Below are positions 16,110-24,302 of a DNA stretch of 32,764 bases, piece after piece; the stretch's first letter is position 1, and the number at the start of each line of letters is the position of its first letter. The DNA is from Alcanivorax sp. UBA4485 (GTDB lineage Bacteria > Pseudomonadota > Gammaproteobacteria > Pseudomonadales > Alcanivoracaceae): contig DGNT01000149.1 of the NCBI GenBank assembly GCA_002389055.1, positions 1 through 32,764 of the forward strand. The letters are read 5' to 3'. The position numbers were made by a program, and so were the translations under genes. Below the pieces are notes generated by a model. The model worked only from the letters and a program-made list of their open reading frames with translations. It searched no databases and was not told the origin of the DNA.

Positions 16110-16769
16110 TTGCTCACCCGCCTACCCCGCTGGGTGGAGGTCGGCGCTTTTTTGCTGGCCTTTCTCGCCGGCAGCGTCAACGCCGTGGGCCTGCTGGGTT
16201 TCAGCCACCAGTCGGTGTCGCATCTTACCGGCACCACCTCGTTACTGGGGCTGGCGCTCGCGGATCTGGCCGTGATCGAGGCCTGGCACCTGCTGCTCAC
16301 CCTGCTCAGCTTTCTGGCGGGGGCGGCGCTCAGCGGCGTGCTGATTCCCGGCTCGGCGCTCAAGCTGGGCCGCCATTACGGGTTTTCGCTGCTGATCGAA
16401 GCCTTCCTGCTGTTGATGGCGATGCTGTCCCTGCAACAGGGCAGCGATCTGGGCGTGTACCTGGCGTCCATGGCCTGCGGCCTGCAGAACGCCATGGTGA
16501 CCACCTACAGCGGCTCGGTGATCCGCACCACCCACCTGTCCGGCATCTTCACCGACCTGGGGATCATGCTCGGCAACCGGGTGCGCGGCGTGCCGATTAA
16601 CGGGCGGCGGCTGTTGCTGTTCGTGTTGTTGATCGGCGGGTTTGTCTGCGGCGGGCTGGTGGGGACCCTGTTGTTCCGGGGGCTGCACTTTACCGCATTG
16701 ATGATGCCGGCGGGGTTGGCGGTGTTTTTGGCGGTGGTGTATTGGGGGTATGCGCGGCGGTATCGGTGA
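16110..16769 (+). CDS. DUF1275 (YoaK-like) inner-membrane protein
   Basis: The protein has 219 residues and about six hydrophobic helices. Family marks are the start VEVGAFLLAFLAGSVNAVGLLGF, SVSHLTGTTSLLG, and the central ACGLQNAMVTTYSGSVIRTTHLSGIFTDLGIMLG. No DUF1275 member has a firm function. The TTG start at 16110 is preceded by AAGGA eight bases upstream. A TATGAT at 16072-16077 is a possible -10, without a good -35. It is divergent from ybiT and ends 12 bp from the convergent cysH gene. Confidence 0.85.
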   Translation: MLTRLPRWVEVGAFLLAFLAGSVNAVGLLGFSHQSVSHLTGTTSLLGLALADLAVIEAWHLLLTLLSFLAGAALSGVLIPGSALKLGRHYGFSLLIEAFLLLMAMLSLQQGSDLGVYLASMACGLQNAMVTTYSGSVIRTTHLSGIFTDLGIMLGNRVRGVPINGRRLLLFVLLIGGFVCGGLVGTLLFRGLHFTALMMPAGLAVFLAVVYWGYARRYR

Positions 16770-16781
16770 GGGGCACCCTCC

Positions 16782-17492
16782 TTAAAGGTGGATGCCGCAC
16801 TCGGTTTTGGAGGAGCCCTGCCAGCGGCCTTCGCGGCCTTCGCCTTTCCAGGTGCAGTGGCTGCAGCCGATGGAGTGGTAGCCCTCTTCCACCAGCGGGT
16901 GGAACGGCAGATCGTGGTCGGCGATGTAGGCGTCGCGCTGCTCGCGGGTGACGTCGATCATCGGGTTGAACTTGATCATGCCACGGCGCTCTTCGAACAC
17001 TTCCAGGCCGGCACGGTGCTCGGTCTGCCAGCCCATCAGGCTGGAGATCCACAGGTCGTAATGCTCCTTGGCGTCTTCCAGGGGCTGGACCTTGTTCACC
17101 TGGCAGCACAGGTCCGGGTCGGTGCGCCACATCTGTTCGTCCTGGGTGATCTGGTGCTGGCGCTCGTCGGCGCGCAGGTCGATCACGTCCAGCTTGAAGC
17201 GCTCGATCAGGTATTCCTTGTACTTCAGGGTGTCCTCGAAGTGGTAGCCGGTGTCGATGAAGTGAATCTTCTGTTCCGGGCGGATCGAGGAAATGATGTG
17301 CAGGAAGTAGGCGGAGGTGGCCGCGAACGAGGAGGTCACCATGATCTTGTCCGGGGCGAAATCCTGATAGACACGGCGGATACGCGCCTCGAAGTCCAGC
17401 TCCCGGTATTCCCGGTTGAGGTCATCGATGGCGTCGCGGGACAAACCGGCGCTGTTGTTGCCGACCCGTGTGATCAACTGCGCGTTACCCAT
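16782..17492 (-). CDS. cysH: Phosphoadenylyl/adenylyl-sulfate reductase CysH, iron-sulfur type
   Basis: The protein has 236 residues. It reduces activated sulfate (APS or PAPS) to sulfite with thioredoxin, in assimilatory sulfur metabolism. The PP-loop nucleotide site begins near MVTSSFAATSAYFLH; FIDTGYHF follows. Cys129-Cys130 (DLCCQ) and Cys210-x-x-Cys213 (GCSHC) are the four [4Fe-4S] ligands that mark the APS-reductase type and are absent from E. coli PAPS reductase. The catalytic ECGIHL (Cys232) ends the protein. ATG 17492 has AAGGAAA upstream; an upstream in-frame ATG at 17555 lacks one. It is monocistronic, with its promoter at 17564-17592. Confidence 0.92.
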   Translation of the reverse strand: MGNAQLITRVGNNSAGLSRDAIDDLNREYRELDFEARIRRVYQDFAPDKIMVTSSFAATSAYFLHIISSIRPEQKIHFIDTGYHFEDTLKYKEYLIERFKLDVIDLRADERQHQITQDEQMWRTDPDLCCQVNKVQPLEDAKEHYDLWISSLMGWQTEHRAGLEVFEERRGMIKFNPMIDVTREQRDAYIADHDLPFHPLVEEGYHSIGCSHCTWKGEGREGRWQGSSKTECGIHL

Positions 17493-17563
17493 GGTGTGCC
17501 TTTCCTTCTGTCCTGACTTCGTCTGAGTAGGCAATGATAAGGGCGTTGATCCCATTTAAAAGA

Positions 17564-17592
17564 AATATATGGTGCTACTTTTATTCTCTAAA
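17564..17592 (-). promoter_or_regulatory. Predicted cysH promoter with overlapping TATTC/GAATA repeat
   Basis: On the - strand, TTTAGA (complement of 17587-17592) and TATATT (complement of 17564-17569) are separated by 17 bp. An inverted repeat TATTC-n7-GAATA (17582-17598) covers the -35; its position suits a LysR-type activator such as CysB, but that assignment is inference. Confidence 0.55.
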
Positions 17593-17740
17593 GGAATATA
17601 AAGCGCCGATGGCGGGCGCCCGGCCCGGCTTTACACAATTTGATGCCCCTGAAGGAGAAACTCTTGGCTTTCCTCCTGTCACACCTGCCAGGACGCATCG
17701 GGAAACGCGTCTTAAAACTGTATTGGATAGGAGAAGCTCC

Positions 17741-18175
17741 ATGAAAAAGCCTCTGATGTCATTGTCCGCTCTTCTTCTCGCCGCCGGCGTGACCGGTGCC
17801 GCTTTCGCCCAGCAGGGCACACCCCAGCAACAGGGTCAGCAAGGCGCGGCTCAGCAGGGCCAACCGCCGGCGCAGCAGGCGCCCCAGGGTCAGCCCAATC
17901 CGGCTCTGGGTGACGCTTCCGATATCACCGACGAGGAAGTGAAGAAGTTCGCCGACGCCCAGGCCAAAGTGGAACAGGTGAAAGGCGAGTACCAGAGCCA
18001 GGTTCAGGCGGCTTCCGAGGATCCGCAGAAAGCCATGGACGTGCAGCGTGAAGCGCAGCAGGAAATGGTCAAGGCGGTGAAGGAGACCGGCCTGGACGTG
18101 CGCAAATACAACCAGATCGCGCAGCTGGCGCAGTACGACACCGATCTGCGTGAGCGCATTCAGGAAAACATGTAA
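17741..18175 (+). CDS. DUF4168 periplasmic protein
   Basis: The protein has 144 residues. A signal peptide (ends AAFA) is followed by a low-complexity Gln/Pro/Gly stretch (residues about 25-54, many QQG and QGQ units) and then an all-helical DUF4168 domain: ITDEEVKKFADAQAKVEQVKGEYQ and the closing VRKYNQIAQLAQYDTDLRERI. The final 'YNQIAQ...D' helix is the family's most constant part. Function is unknown. GGAGAAG lies just before ATG 17741, and a strong terminator follows, so it is a stand-alone unit. Confidence 0.85.
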   Translation: MKKPLMSLSALLLAAGVTGAAFAQQGTPQQQGQQGAAQQGQPPAQQAPQGQPNPALGDASDITDEEVKKFADAQAKVEQVKGEYQSQVQAASEDPQKAMDVQREAQQEMVKAVKETGLDVRKYNQIAQLAQYDTDLRERIQENM

Positions 18176-18212
18176 GTCCGGTTCCGCCCGGCAGCGCCGG
18201 GCCCTGACCTTG

Positions 18213-18240
18213 AGAACCCCGCCCCGGCGGGGTTCTTTCG
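18213..18240 (+). terminator. Terminator of the DUF4168 gene
   Basis: AGAACCCCGCC (18213-18223) pairs perfectly with GGCGGGGTTCT (18226-18236), giving an 11-bp paired tract followed by a short T-rich tail. It lies 38 bp after the stop. Confidence 0.85.
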
Positions 18241-18295
18241 TTTCTGTTCACGTGCACAATGGCTTCATGCTCGGAACCTGGGGAGGGGAAGACGG

Positions 18296-20065
18296 ATGCA
18301 TGAAGACCAGGGCGACGACAGCGCCCGCCACACCGAACAACTGTCGGCGCTGACGCTGTTAATGTACCAGGCCGCGCAGGACCCGGAGCGCTGGGCGGAG
18401 ATGAGCGCCCTGCTCCGCGACGCCGCCATCCCGTTCGAGGACGACCGCCTCTACCAGCAACCGACCCGCCGACGCCGCATGCTCGACGCCCTGATCCCCC
18501 ATGTGGAGCAGGCGCTGCGTCTCGGCGAGCAGATGGAACGCACCCGGGAAACCCGCGACCTGGCGGTGGCCACGCTGGAACGCCTGCCGATCGGCATCGC
18601 GGTGGTGGACGCGCAGCTCAATATCATCACCCTCAACCGCATCGCCGCCAGCGCCCTCAGCGACAGCGAGGTGCTCAGCAACCACCAGGGGCGGCTGCGC
18701 ATCAACAACCGCCGCCAGCACCAGGCGCTGCACCAGGCCCTGGCCCGCTGCCTGGAACAGGGCAGCCACCATGCCCTGCCGCTCACCGAGCCGGCCACCG
18801 GGGTGACGGTTTCGCTGCTGGTGTGCCCGAGCCGCACGGTGGACATGGAAGACCCGGAGCGTCCGGCGGCGACCCTGTTCATTTCCCACTCCAACCTGGA
18901 CAACCTGGTGGATGAGGCCCTGCTGGGCGATCTGTACGACCTGACCCCGGCGGAAAGCAAAGTGGCCAAGGGCCTGGTCAGCGGCCACACCCTGGACCGC
19001 ATTGCCGAGGACGCCCAGGTGGCGCCGGCCACGGTGCGCGCGCAATTGAAGTCGGTGTTCCGCAAGACCGACACCGGCCGCCAGGCGGAGCTGGTCTCGG
19101 TGATCCTGTCCGGCCTGGCGCCGTTGGCGCCCGGCCCGGCCGAGCGCACGCCGCCCGCCCAGCCGGAAGCGTCACTGGATCCGCCGGCCCTGGAAAGCTT
19201 CGAGAGCGGAAAACTCACCGCCGGCGACGGCCGTACCCTGCGCTTCCACCAGTACGGCAACGCCGACGGCACCCCGGTGATCTTCTTCCACAGCGTGCGC
19301 GGATCGCGGCTGGAGGTGCCCGGCGGCGCCGATATCCTGCATCAGCTGAACCTGCGGCTGATCGTGCCGGACCGGCCCGGCTACGGGCTTTCCGACCCGC
19401 TCAAGGACAGAGACATCGACGATCTGGTGGCCGATCTGGAGCGGCTGACCGAGCACCTGGGCATCCACCGCTTCCATTTGCTGGGCTATTCCCTGGGCGG
19501 CTTTCTCGCGTTGCATTGCGCCAGCCGTCTGGGGGACCGGGTGCAGCGGCTGGGCCTGGTGTCGGCGCTGGGCCCCACCCATCTGAGCGGCGACGCCGAC
19601 CCGATGCGCGGCCTGTTCCGGATGGTGGTGGGCGTCGCCGACCGGGCGCCGGACCTGATGGAGAACGTGCTCAACCTGGTGGCACGGGGGCTGATCAAGA
19701 ATCCGGATAAGCACCTGCGCCGCTTCGTCACTTTCACCAGCCCGGCGGACGCGCCGGTGTTCGCCCAGCAGTGCCACCGTGACGCCTATGTAAAGGCGGT
19801 TAAAGAAGCGTATCGAAACGGCTGCCAGGGTTTCGTGGAGGACCTGCGCACGGTGGCCCGGGCCCCGGAGCCGGCCGCCGCCTCGCTGACCATGCCGGTG
19901 TTTCTCTGGCACGGCGAGCGGGACGGCCAGGTGCCGGTGGCCCAGGCGCTGGCGGTGGATCAGTGGCTGCCCAACAGCCGCCTGACCCTGGAACCGGACG
20001 GCGGCCATTTCTTCGTTTACGACCGCTGGCGGGACATCCTCACCCGCTTCACGGAACCGGCGTAG
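18296..20065 (+). CDS. LuxR-type HTH regulator fused to an alpha/beta hydrolase
   Basis: The protein has 589 residues in three parts. Residues 85-205 look like a PAS-type sensor (LERLPIGIAVVDAQLNIITLN). Residues 214-270 are a LuxR/GerE helix-turn-helix (LTPAESKVAKGLVSGHTLDRIAEDAQ, then PATVRAQLKSVFRKTDT). Residues 300-589 are an alpha/beta hydrolase with PDRPGYGLSDP, nucleophile elbow GYSLGG (Ser399), acid ERDGQVP (Asp543) and GGHFF (His571), so the triad is complete. The usual HG oxyanion motif reads HSVRG. A regulator joined to an intact hydrolase suggests that it senses and possibly degrades an ester- or acyl-type ligand; that is inference. ATG 18296 has GGAGGGGA upstream. Target genes are unknown. 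Confidence 0.88.
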   Translation: MHEDQGDDSARHTEQLSALTLLMYQAAQDPERWAEMSALLRDAAIPFEDDRLYQQPTRRRRMLDALIPHVEQALRLGEQMERTRETRDLAVATLERLPIGIAVVDAQLNIITLNRIAASALSDSEVLSNHQGRLRINNRRQHQALHQALARCLEQGSHHALPLTEPATGVTVSLLVCPSRTVDMEDPERPAATLFISHSNLDNLVDEALLGDLYDLTPAESKVAKGLVSGHTLDRIAEDAQVAPATVRAQLKSVFRKTDTGRQAELVSVILSGLAPLAPGPAERTPPAQPEASLDPPALESFESGKLTAGDGRTLRFHQYGNADGTPVIFFHSVRGSRLEVPGGADILHQLNLRLIVPDRPGYGLSDPLKDRDIDDLVADLERLTEHLGIHRFHLLGYSLGGFLALHCASRLGDRVQRLGLVSALGPTHLSGDADPMRGLFRMVVGVADRAPDLMENVLNLVARGLIKNPDKHLRRFVTFTSPADAPVFAQQCHRDAYVKAVKEAYRNGCQGFVEDLRTVARAPEPAAASLTMPVFLWHGERDGQVPVAQALAVDQWLPNSRLTLEPDGGHFFVYDRWRDILTRFTEPA

Positions 20066-20069
20066 CGGG

Positions 20070-22019
20070 CTAGAAGCTGACGCGCATACCCAGCCAGTAG
20101 CGGCGGCCGTCTTCCACGTAGCCGTACTCGTCCTGGAAGATTTCCTTGTCGGCGATGTTGTAGACGCCGGTGTTCAACGTGGCCTGGGGCGTCAGCTTGA
20201 AGGCCAGGCCGGCGTCCACCAGGGTGTTGGACGGCGCCACGAGGCTGCTGCTCGACGGGCCGGTGGTGGGCTGGCTTTCCTCACCGCGATAACGCACCGC
20301 CAGCCAGGGCTTCAGCCGGCTGGTGGCGCGCCAGTCCGCCTGCAGGCTGGCCAGATGCTTGGGCACCTGGTTGAGCGGCTCGCCCTTGTACTCGCCGGAC
20401 TGCTGCTCAGAATCCGTATAGGTGTAGCTGAGCGTCAGGTCCAGGGTGCGCGCCAGCGTGGTGGACACGGCGGCTTCCACGCCCCGGGTCACCGCTTCGT
20501 CCACGTTCACCCGGTAGGTGGGATCGGAACCGAACTGGTTGGGGCCGCCGGTGCAGACACTGGGCGGGCAGGCGATGCGGGTGATCTTGTCCTTGAAGTC
20601 GTTGTGGAACACGGTGACGTTGGCCTGCAGGTCGCGGCCGGCGTTGAAGTACAGCCCCAGCTCCTTGTTCACCGAGGTCTCCGGCTCCAGGTCCGGGTTG
20701 CCGTAGACGTCGCCGCCCCGGCTTACCTGGCCCCAGTCCGGGGTGATCTCACGCAGCGACGGGGAGCGGAAGCCGGTGGACACGCCGCCCTTCAGCGTCC
20801 AGCGCGGCGCCATGCCCCACACGCCGTACAGACGCGGGCTGACATGGCTGCCGTAGTTTTCGTCGTCGTCGAGACGGAGGCCCCCGGTGACCGACACATT
20901 GCCCGGCAGCATCCATTCGTCCTCGGCGAACAGCGCCCATTTGGAAGCGTCCACTTCGGTGCGGTTGGAGATCTGGTTGGAGGTCTCGTCGGACAGCTCT
21001 TCCTTTTCGAAGTTGGCGCCAACGGTGAGCAGGTGATCGCCCAGCGGCGTCACCAGGGCGGTCTTCGCGGAGGTGTTGGTGACCTTCATTTCGCGGGTCA
21101 GGTTTTCCGCTTCCTCGCGCTGCACGTAGGAGTCGGTGGTGCCGAAATCCCAGCGGCCGGTGTGGCTCAGGGCCAGCACTTCGCGGGTGAACTCATTGTC
21201 GGAATCGGTGCAGCCGCCCCGGCAGCCGGTGGCCGGCGCGCTGTAGCCGATCAGGGAGCGGCGGTCCTGCTTGGTCTGCCCCGCTTCCAGGGTGAAATCC
21301 TGGTTGTCGGTGGGGGTGAACGACAGGCGCGCGTTGAGGTTCTTCAGGTTTTTCTCTTCGAAGCCGTCCACGAAACGGTCTTCCTGGCGAGTGCTGGCGC
21401 GGCCGTAGACCTGCAGGCCGAGCGTGTCCGCCAGCAGCGGCCCGCTGAGGCTGAAGTTGCCCTGCTGGATGTCGCCGGAACGGGAATCGTCCTGGATGAT
21501 GGTGTCCAGCTGCACCGCGCCGCCCCAGTCCTCGGCCACCTTGCGGGTGATCACGTTGATCACGCCGCCAATAGCGTCGGAGCCGTACAGAGTGGACATC
21601 GGACCGCGCACCACTTCGATCCGCTCAATCGCCTGCAGCGGCGGCAACCAGTCCTGCTCGAAGCCGGCGCTGCCGTTGGGCCGGGTTTCCCGGGTGGAGA
21701 CCGGCTTGCCGTCAACCAGGATCAGGGTGTACTGGGAAGGCATGCCGCGGATCACGATGTCGTTGCCCCGGTCGCCGGAGCCGCCGCCGGTGATGATTAC
21801 CCCGGGGATATCCCGCAGCGCGTCGGTGGCGTCCTGGTAGTAGCGCTGCTCGATCTGCTCGCGCGTGATCACGCTGATCGAGGCCGGCGCGTCCTCCAGC
21901 TGCTGAGCGTGCCCCGACGCGGTCACCGTCACCTGCCCCAGTTCGTGGCTGTCACCGCTTTCCGCCAGCACGGGCCCGGCGGCCAGCAGCGCGACCGCAC
22001 CCCATAACGCAAATCGCAT
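20070..22019 (-). CDS. TonB-dependent outer-membrane receptor, catecholate-siderophore type
   Basis: The protein has 649 residues. A signal peptide ends near PVLA; a TonB-box-like GQVTVTAS follows. The plug domain (about 42-160) shows DAPASISVITREQIEQR, ALRDIPGVII, IVIRGMPSQYTLILVDGK and IERIEVVRGPMSTLYGSDAIGGVINVIT. The remainder is a 22-strand-type barrel ending in the outer-membrane signal MRVSF (terminal Phe). The sequence resembles the IrgA/CirA/FepA group, which takes up ferric catechol siderophores or their breakdown products. One surface loop carries two close cysteines (ATGCRGGCTD), likely a disulfide. Fur-like site upstream at 22063-22077. The two-component system and the PepSY/DUF2271/DUF4198 genes next door fit a regulated metal-uptake locus; exact ligand unknown. 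Confidence 0.9.
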   Translation of the reverse strand: MRFALWGAVALLAAGPVLAESGDSHELGQVTVTASGHAQQLEDAPASISVITREQIEQRYYQDATDALRDIPGVIITGGGSGDRGNDIVIRGMPSQYTLILVDGKPVSTRETRPNGSAGFEQDWLPPLQAIERIEVVRGPMSTLYGSDAIGGVINVITRKVAEDWGGAVQLDTIIQDDSRSGDIQQGNFSLSGPLLADTLGLQVYGRASTRQEDRFVDGFEEKNLKNLNARLSFTPTDNQDFTLEAGQTKQDRRSLIGYSAPATGCRGGCTDSDNEFTREVLALSHTGRWDFGTTDSYVQREEAENLTREMKVTNTSAKTALVTPLGDHLLTVGANFEKEELSDETSNQISNRTEVDASKWALFAEDEWMLPGNVSVTGGLRLDDDENYGSHVSPRLYGVWGMAPRWTLKGGVSTGFRSPSLREITPDWGQVSRGGDVYGNPDLEPETSVNKELGLYFNAGRDLQANVTVFHNDFKDKITRIACPPSVCTGGPNQFGSDPTYRVNVDEAVTRGVEAAVSTTLARTLDLTLSYTYTDSEQQSGEYKGEPLNQVPKHLASLQADWRATSRLKPWLAVRYRGEESQPTTGPSSSSLVAPSNTLVDAGLAFKLTPQATLNTGVYNIADKEIFQDEYGYVEDGRRYWLGMRVSF

Positions 22020-22062
22020 CCCGGTACTCCTTTTTGGTCAATCCAGTTAACAGAAGCAGGAA

Positions 22063-22077
22063 TGATAGTAATTCTTA
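22063..22077. promoter_or_regulatory. Fur-box-like site upstream of the TonB receptor
   Basis: TGATAGT-A-ATTCTTA matches the 7-1-7 Fur consensus TGATAAT-n-ATTATCA at 11 of 14 positions. It sits 44 bp upstream of the receptor start in an AT-rich gap, where a repressor would block transcription. Confidence 0.6.
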
Positions 22078-22102
22078 TTTGCAAATAAAGAGGATTTACA
22101 AA

Positions 22103-23467
22103 CTATACGTTCGCGGCGGGAACTTCCGGGGCGGCGGGCAGGCACAGGTGCACGCGCAGGCCGGGGCGGCCGTTCTCCGCCCAGATCCGACCCCCCTGGC
22201 GGTTCACCGCGCGGCGGGCGATGCTGAGCCCCAGGCCGAAACCGCTGCCGGCGGAGCGTGCCTGGTCCAGGCGCACGAAGGGTTCGAAGATGCTGTCCAG
22301 ACGGTCCTCGGGCACGCCGGGGCCCCGGTCGCTGATCCACAGGTGCCAGCAATCATCTTCGCGGCGGCCATCCAGGCTCACCGGCCCCGCCGGCGGCGAA
22401 TGGCGTACCGCGTTACGCACCAGATTTTCCAGCGCCTGGGCCAGATCGTTAAGGTTGCCGGCCACGCGGGCGTCGGCGGGCAACCGGCACGGGAAACAGC
22501 GCGCCGGCCAGCCGCTTTCAAAGGCGGCGTTGTCCACCACCAGATCCCACACCGCCAACGGCGACAGCGGTTCGGTGGCGGTGCCGCGCTGCTCGGTGTC
22601 GTGCCAGGCCAGCGACAAGGTATCGGAGACCAGCTCGCGCATGGCGATCACTTCCCGGGCCACGCGGCGGCGCAGGTCCTGCTCCGAAAGGTCACCGTCC
22701 AAGGCAACACTGAGGCGGCTCAGAGGCGTGCGCAGTTCGTGGGACATGTCGTGCAGCAACTGGCGCTGACTGCCGAGCACCTGAGCGACCCGCTCCGCCA
22801 TCCGGTCAAAGCGCCGGCCCAGGTCGCCGAACTCGTCCCGGCGTGCCGCCAGCCCCGGGCCCACCCGCGCCTCCGGGTCGTCCTGGAAGCGCCGCACCCG
22901 GGCCTGCAACAGCCGCAGCGGCACCATGGTGCGCCAGTAGAGCAGACCGCCGGCGAGCATCGCCAGCAGCGCCGGCAGCACCACCACCAGCAGCGTCCGC
23001 CACAGCGGCCAGTGGCGTCCCGGCATAAAGCGCGGTGGCAACTGCATCACCAATCGCCCGGCCTGGGCGTTTTCCGGGAAGGGCACGCCGATGTAAGGCA
23101 TGGACGTGGACCGGAAGCTCATGCGCCAGTCCAGCTCGCGCTGGAAGCGCAGGCCGGCGCGCTGGCTCTCGGTGAGCGGCCGGCCACTGAGAGAATGATC
23201 ACTGGCGTCCACCACCATGGCGTCGCCGGGCTCGCGCCGTCGCAGCTGTTCCAGCCACGCCGACACGCCCTCGGCGCCGCCCCGGTTCCAGGCGTCCTCC
23301 GCCTGGGCGGCGTATTCGCGCATCACCACCTTGGCCGGTTCGTCCAGCAACACCACCTGCTCACCGACCGTGCGCAGCAGCCACCCGCTGAGCATGACGG
23401 TGAACACCGCGCTCAGGCACAGCAGCAGCGCCAGCTTCCAGAACAGAGAATGACGGCCCGGGATCAT
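22103..23467 (-). CDS. Two-component sensor histidine kinase
   Basis: The protein has 454 residues. Two membrane helices (about 11-31 and 157-177) flank a periplasmic sensor of about 125 residues. A HAMP region follows (about 178-230). The dimerisation/phosphoacceptor motif HDMSHELRTPLSRL has the phosphorylated His243. ATP-binding motifs are N-box ENLVRNAVRH, G1 DRGPGVP and G2 GSGFGLGLSIAR. The layout is that of OmpR-partner kinases. Its start overlaps the regulator's stop by 4 bp. The signal may be a metal or siderophore-related, judged only from the neighbours. Confidence 0.92.
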   Translation of the reverse strand: MIPGRHSLFWKLALLLCLSAVFTVMLSGWLLRTVGEQVVLLDEPAKVVMREYAAQAEDAWNRGGAEGVSAWLEQLRRREPGDAMVVDASDHSLSGRPLTESQRAGLRFQRELDWRMSFRSTSMPYIGVPFPENAQAGRLVMQLPPRFMPGRHWPLWRTLLVVVLPALLAMLAGGLLYWRTMVPLRLLQARVRRFQDDPEARVGPGLAARRDEFGDLGRRFDRMAERVAQVLGSQRQLLHDMSHELRTPLSRLSVALDGDLSEQDLRRRVAREVIAMRELVSDTLSLAWHDTEQRGTATEPLSPLAVWDLVVDNAAFESGWPARCFPCRLPADARVAGNLNDLAQALENLVRNAVRHSPPAGPVSLDGRREDDCWHLWISDRGPGVPEDRLDSIFEPFVRLDQARSAGSGFGLGLSIARRAVNRQGGRIWAENGRPGLRVHLCLPAAPEVPAANV

Positions 23468-24189
23468 GGGTTCGGTGCGGTGGCCAGGGTATAGCCCTGC
23501 CCCCAGACGGTACGCAGCGGCTGGCCCGGCACCCCGGCGGCGCGCAGCTTGCGGCGCAGGTGGCTGACGTGCAGGTCGAGGCTGCGGTCGTGGCGCCCGT
23601 AGCCTCGGTGCAGCACGGTCTGATAGAGGAAGGCTTTGCTCAATACCTGGTCGCTCTGTTCCAGAAACACGCGCAGCAACCGGAACTCGGTGACGGTGAG
23701 GTCCAGCGGTTGGTCCCGGTAGCCAGCGGTTTCGGTATCCAGATCCAGGGTCAGGCCGTCCAGCCGCAGGTGGCCGTGGCGGGGCCGCTGGCCGGCACCG
23801 CGCTCCAGCGCCACCCGGCGCAGCACGGCGGCCACCCGCACCGCCAGCTCCGCCATGCTGAACGGCTTGGGCAGGTAATCATCGGCGCCGCGTACCAGGC
23901 CGGTGATACGGTCCTGTTCGTCGCCCAGGGCGGACAGCAGAATCACCGGCACCGGGCTGGTTTCACGCAACCGGGCCAGCAACGCCAGGCCGTCCAGCCC
24001 GGGCAGCAGGATATCCAGCAGCACCAGGTCAAAGTCGCCGTCACGGGCCAGGGTCAGGCCCTCGCCGCCGTCGCGGCACAGCGTGACGCGGTGATTGCGG
24101 TCGCGGAAATAGTCCCCCAGGTCGGCGCTCAATACGGGATCGTCCTCGATCACCAGCAGGCGCGATGGGCAGTTCGTTATGGCATTCAT
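23464..24189 (-). CDS. OmpR/PhoB-family response regulator
   Basis: The protein has 241 residues. The receiver domain has the acidic pair Asp16-Asp17, phosphoacceptor Asp59 (LVLLDILLPGLDG), Ser86 and Lys108 (DDYLPKPF). The C-terminal winged helix shows PLDLTVTEFRLLRVFLEQSDQVLSK and RSLDLHVSHLRRKLRAAG, then a final RTVWGQGYTLA. I choose ATG 24189 (MNAITN...) although its ribosome site is weak; the frame could extend to 24282, but that stretch contains a Fur-like site and a perfect palindrome, as expected of regulatory DNA. It pairs with the kinase gene downstream. Confidence 0.9.
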   Translation of the reverse strand: MNAITNCPSRLLVIEDDPVLSADLGDYFRDRNHRVTLCRDGGEGLTLARDGDFDLVLLDILLPGLDGLALLARLRETSPVPVILLSALGDEQDRITGLVRGADDYLPKPFSMAELAVRVAAVLRRVALERGAGQRPRHGHLRLDGLTLDLDTETAGYRDQPLDLTVTEFRLLRVFLEQSDQVLSKAFLYQTVLHRGYGRHDRSLDLHVSHLRRKLRAAGVPGQPLRTVWGQGYTLATAPNP

Positions 24190-24196
24190 TCGCAAA

Positions 24197-24211
24197 TAGT
24201 AAGTATTATCA
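24197..24211. promoter_or_regulatory. Fur-box-like site upstream of the response regulator
   Basis: On the - strand TGATAAT-A-CTTACTA matches the Fur 7-1-7 consensus perfectly in the first arm and at four of seven in the second. The surrounding GGAATGATA...TATTTGC block is shared with the site in front of the TonB receptor, in inverted orientation relative to it. Confidence 0.55.
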
Positions 24212-24260
24212 TTCCAGCAATCCACAACCTTACACTCTTTACGCGTTAACTCATTGTGGA

Positions 24261-24275
24261 TGGGAATCATTCCCA
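24261..24275. promoter_or_regulatory. Perfect 15-bp palindrome in the divergent control region
   Basis: TGGGAAT-C-ATTCCCA is a perfect 7-1-7 inverted repeat, 28 bp before the PepSY gene start. Its core GGAATGAT recurs in both Fur-like sites of this locus. It could bind Fur, or the adjacent response regulator. Confidence 0.5.
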
Positions 24276-24302
24276 ATACCATCCAACCCCTAATTCGCAG
24301 GC

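Noticed and set aside
20355..22007. Long open frame on the + strand opposite the TonB receptor
   Set aside because: It is the GC-rich shadow of a clear receptor gene: low-complexity Ala/Gly/Val/His-rich protein without motifs, and no ribosome site.
22034..23494. Long + strand frame opposite the histidine kinase
   Set aside because: The kinase on the other strand has every catalytic motif; this frame is Gln/His/Arg-rich noise.
24190..24282. N-terminal extension of the response regulator to ATG 24282
   Set aside because: The added 31 residues do not belong to a receiver domain, and the DNA contains a Fur-like site and a perfect palindrome, so it is more likely control DNA.
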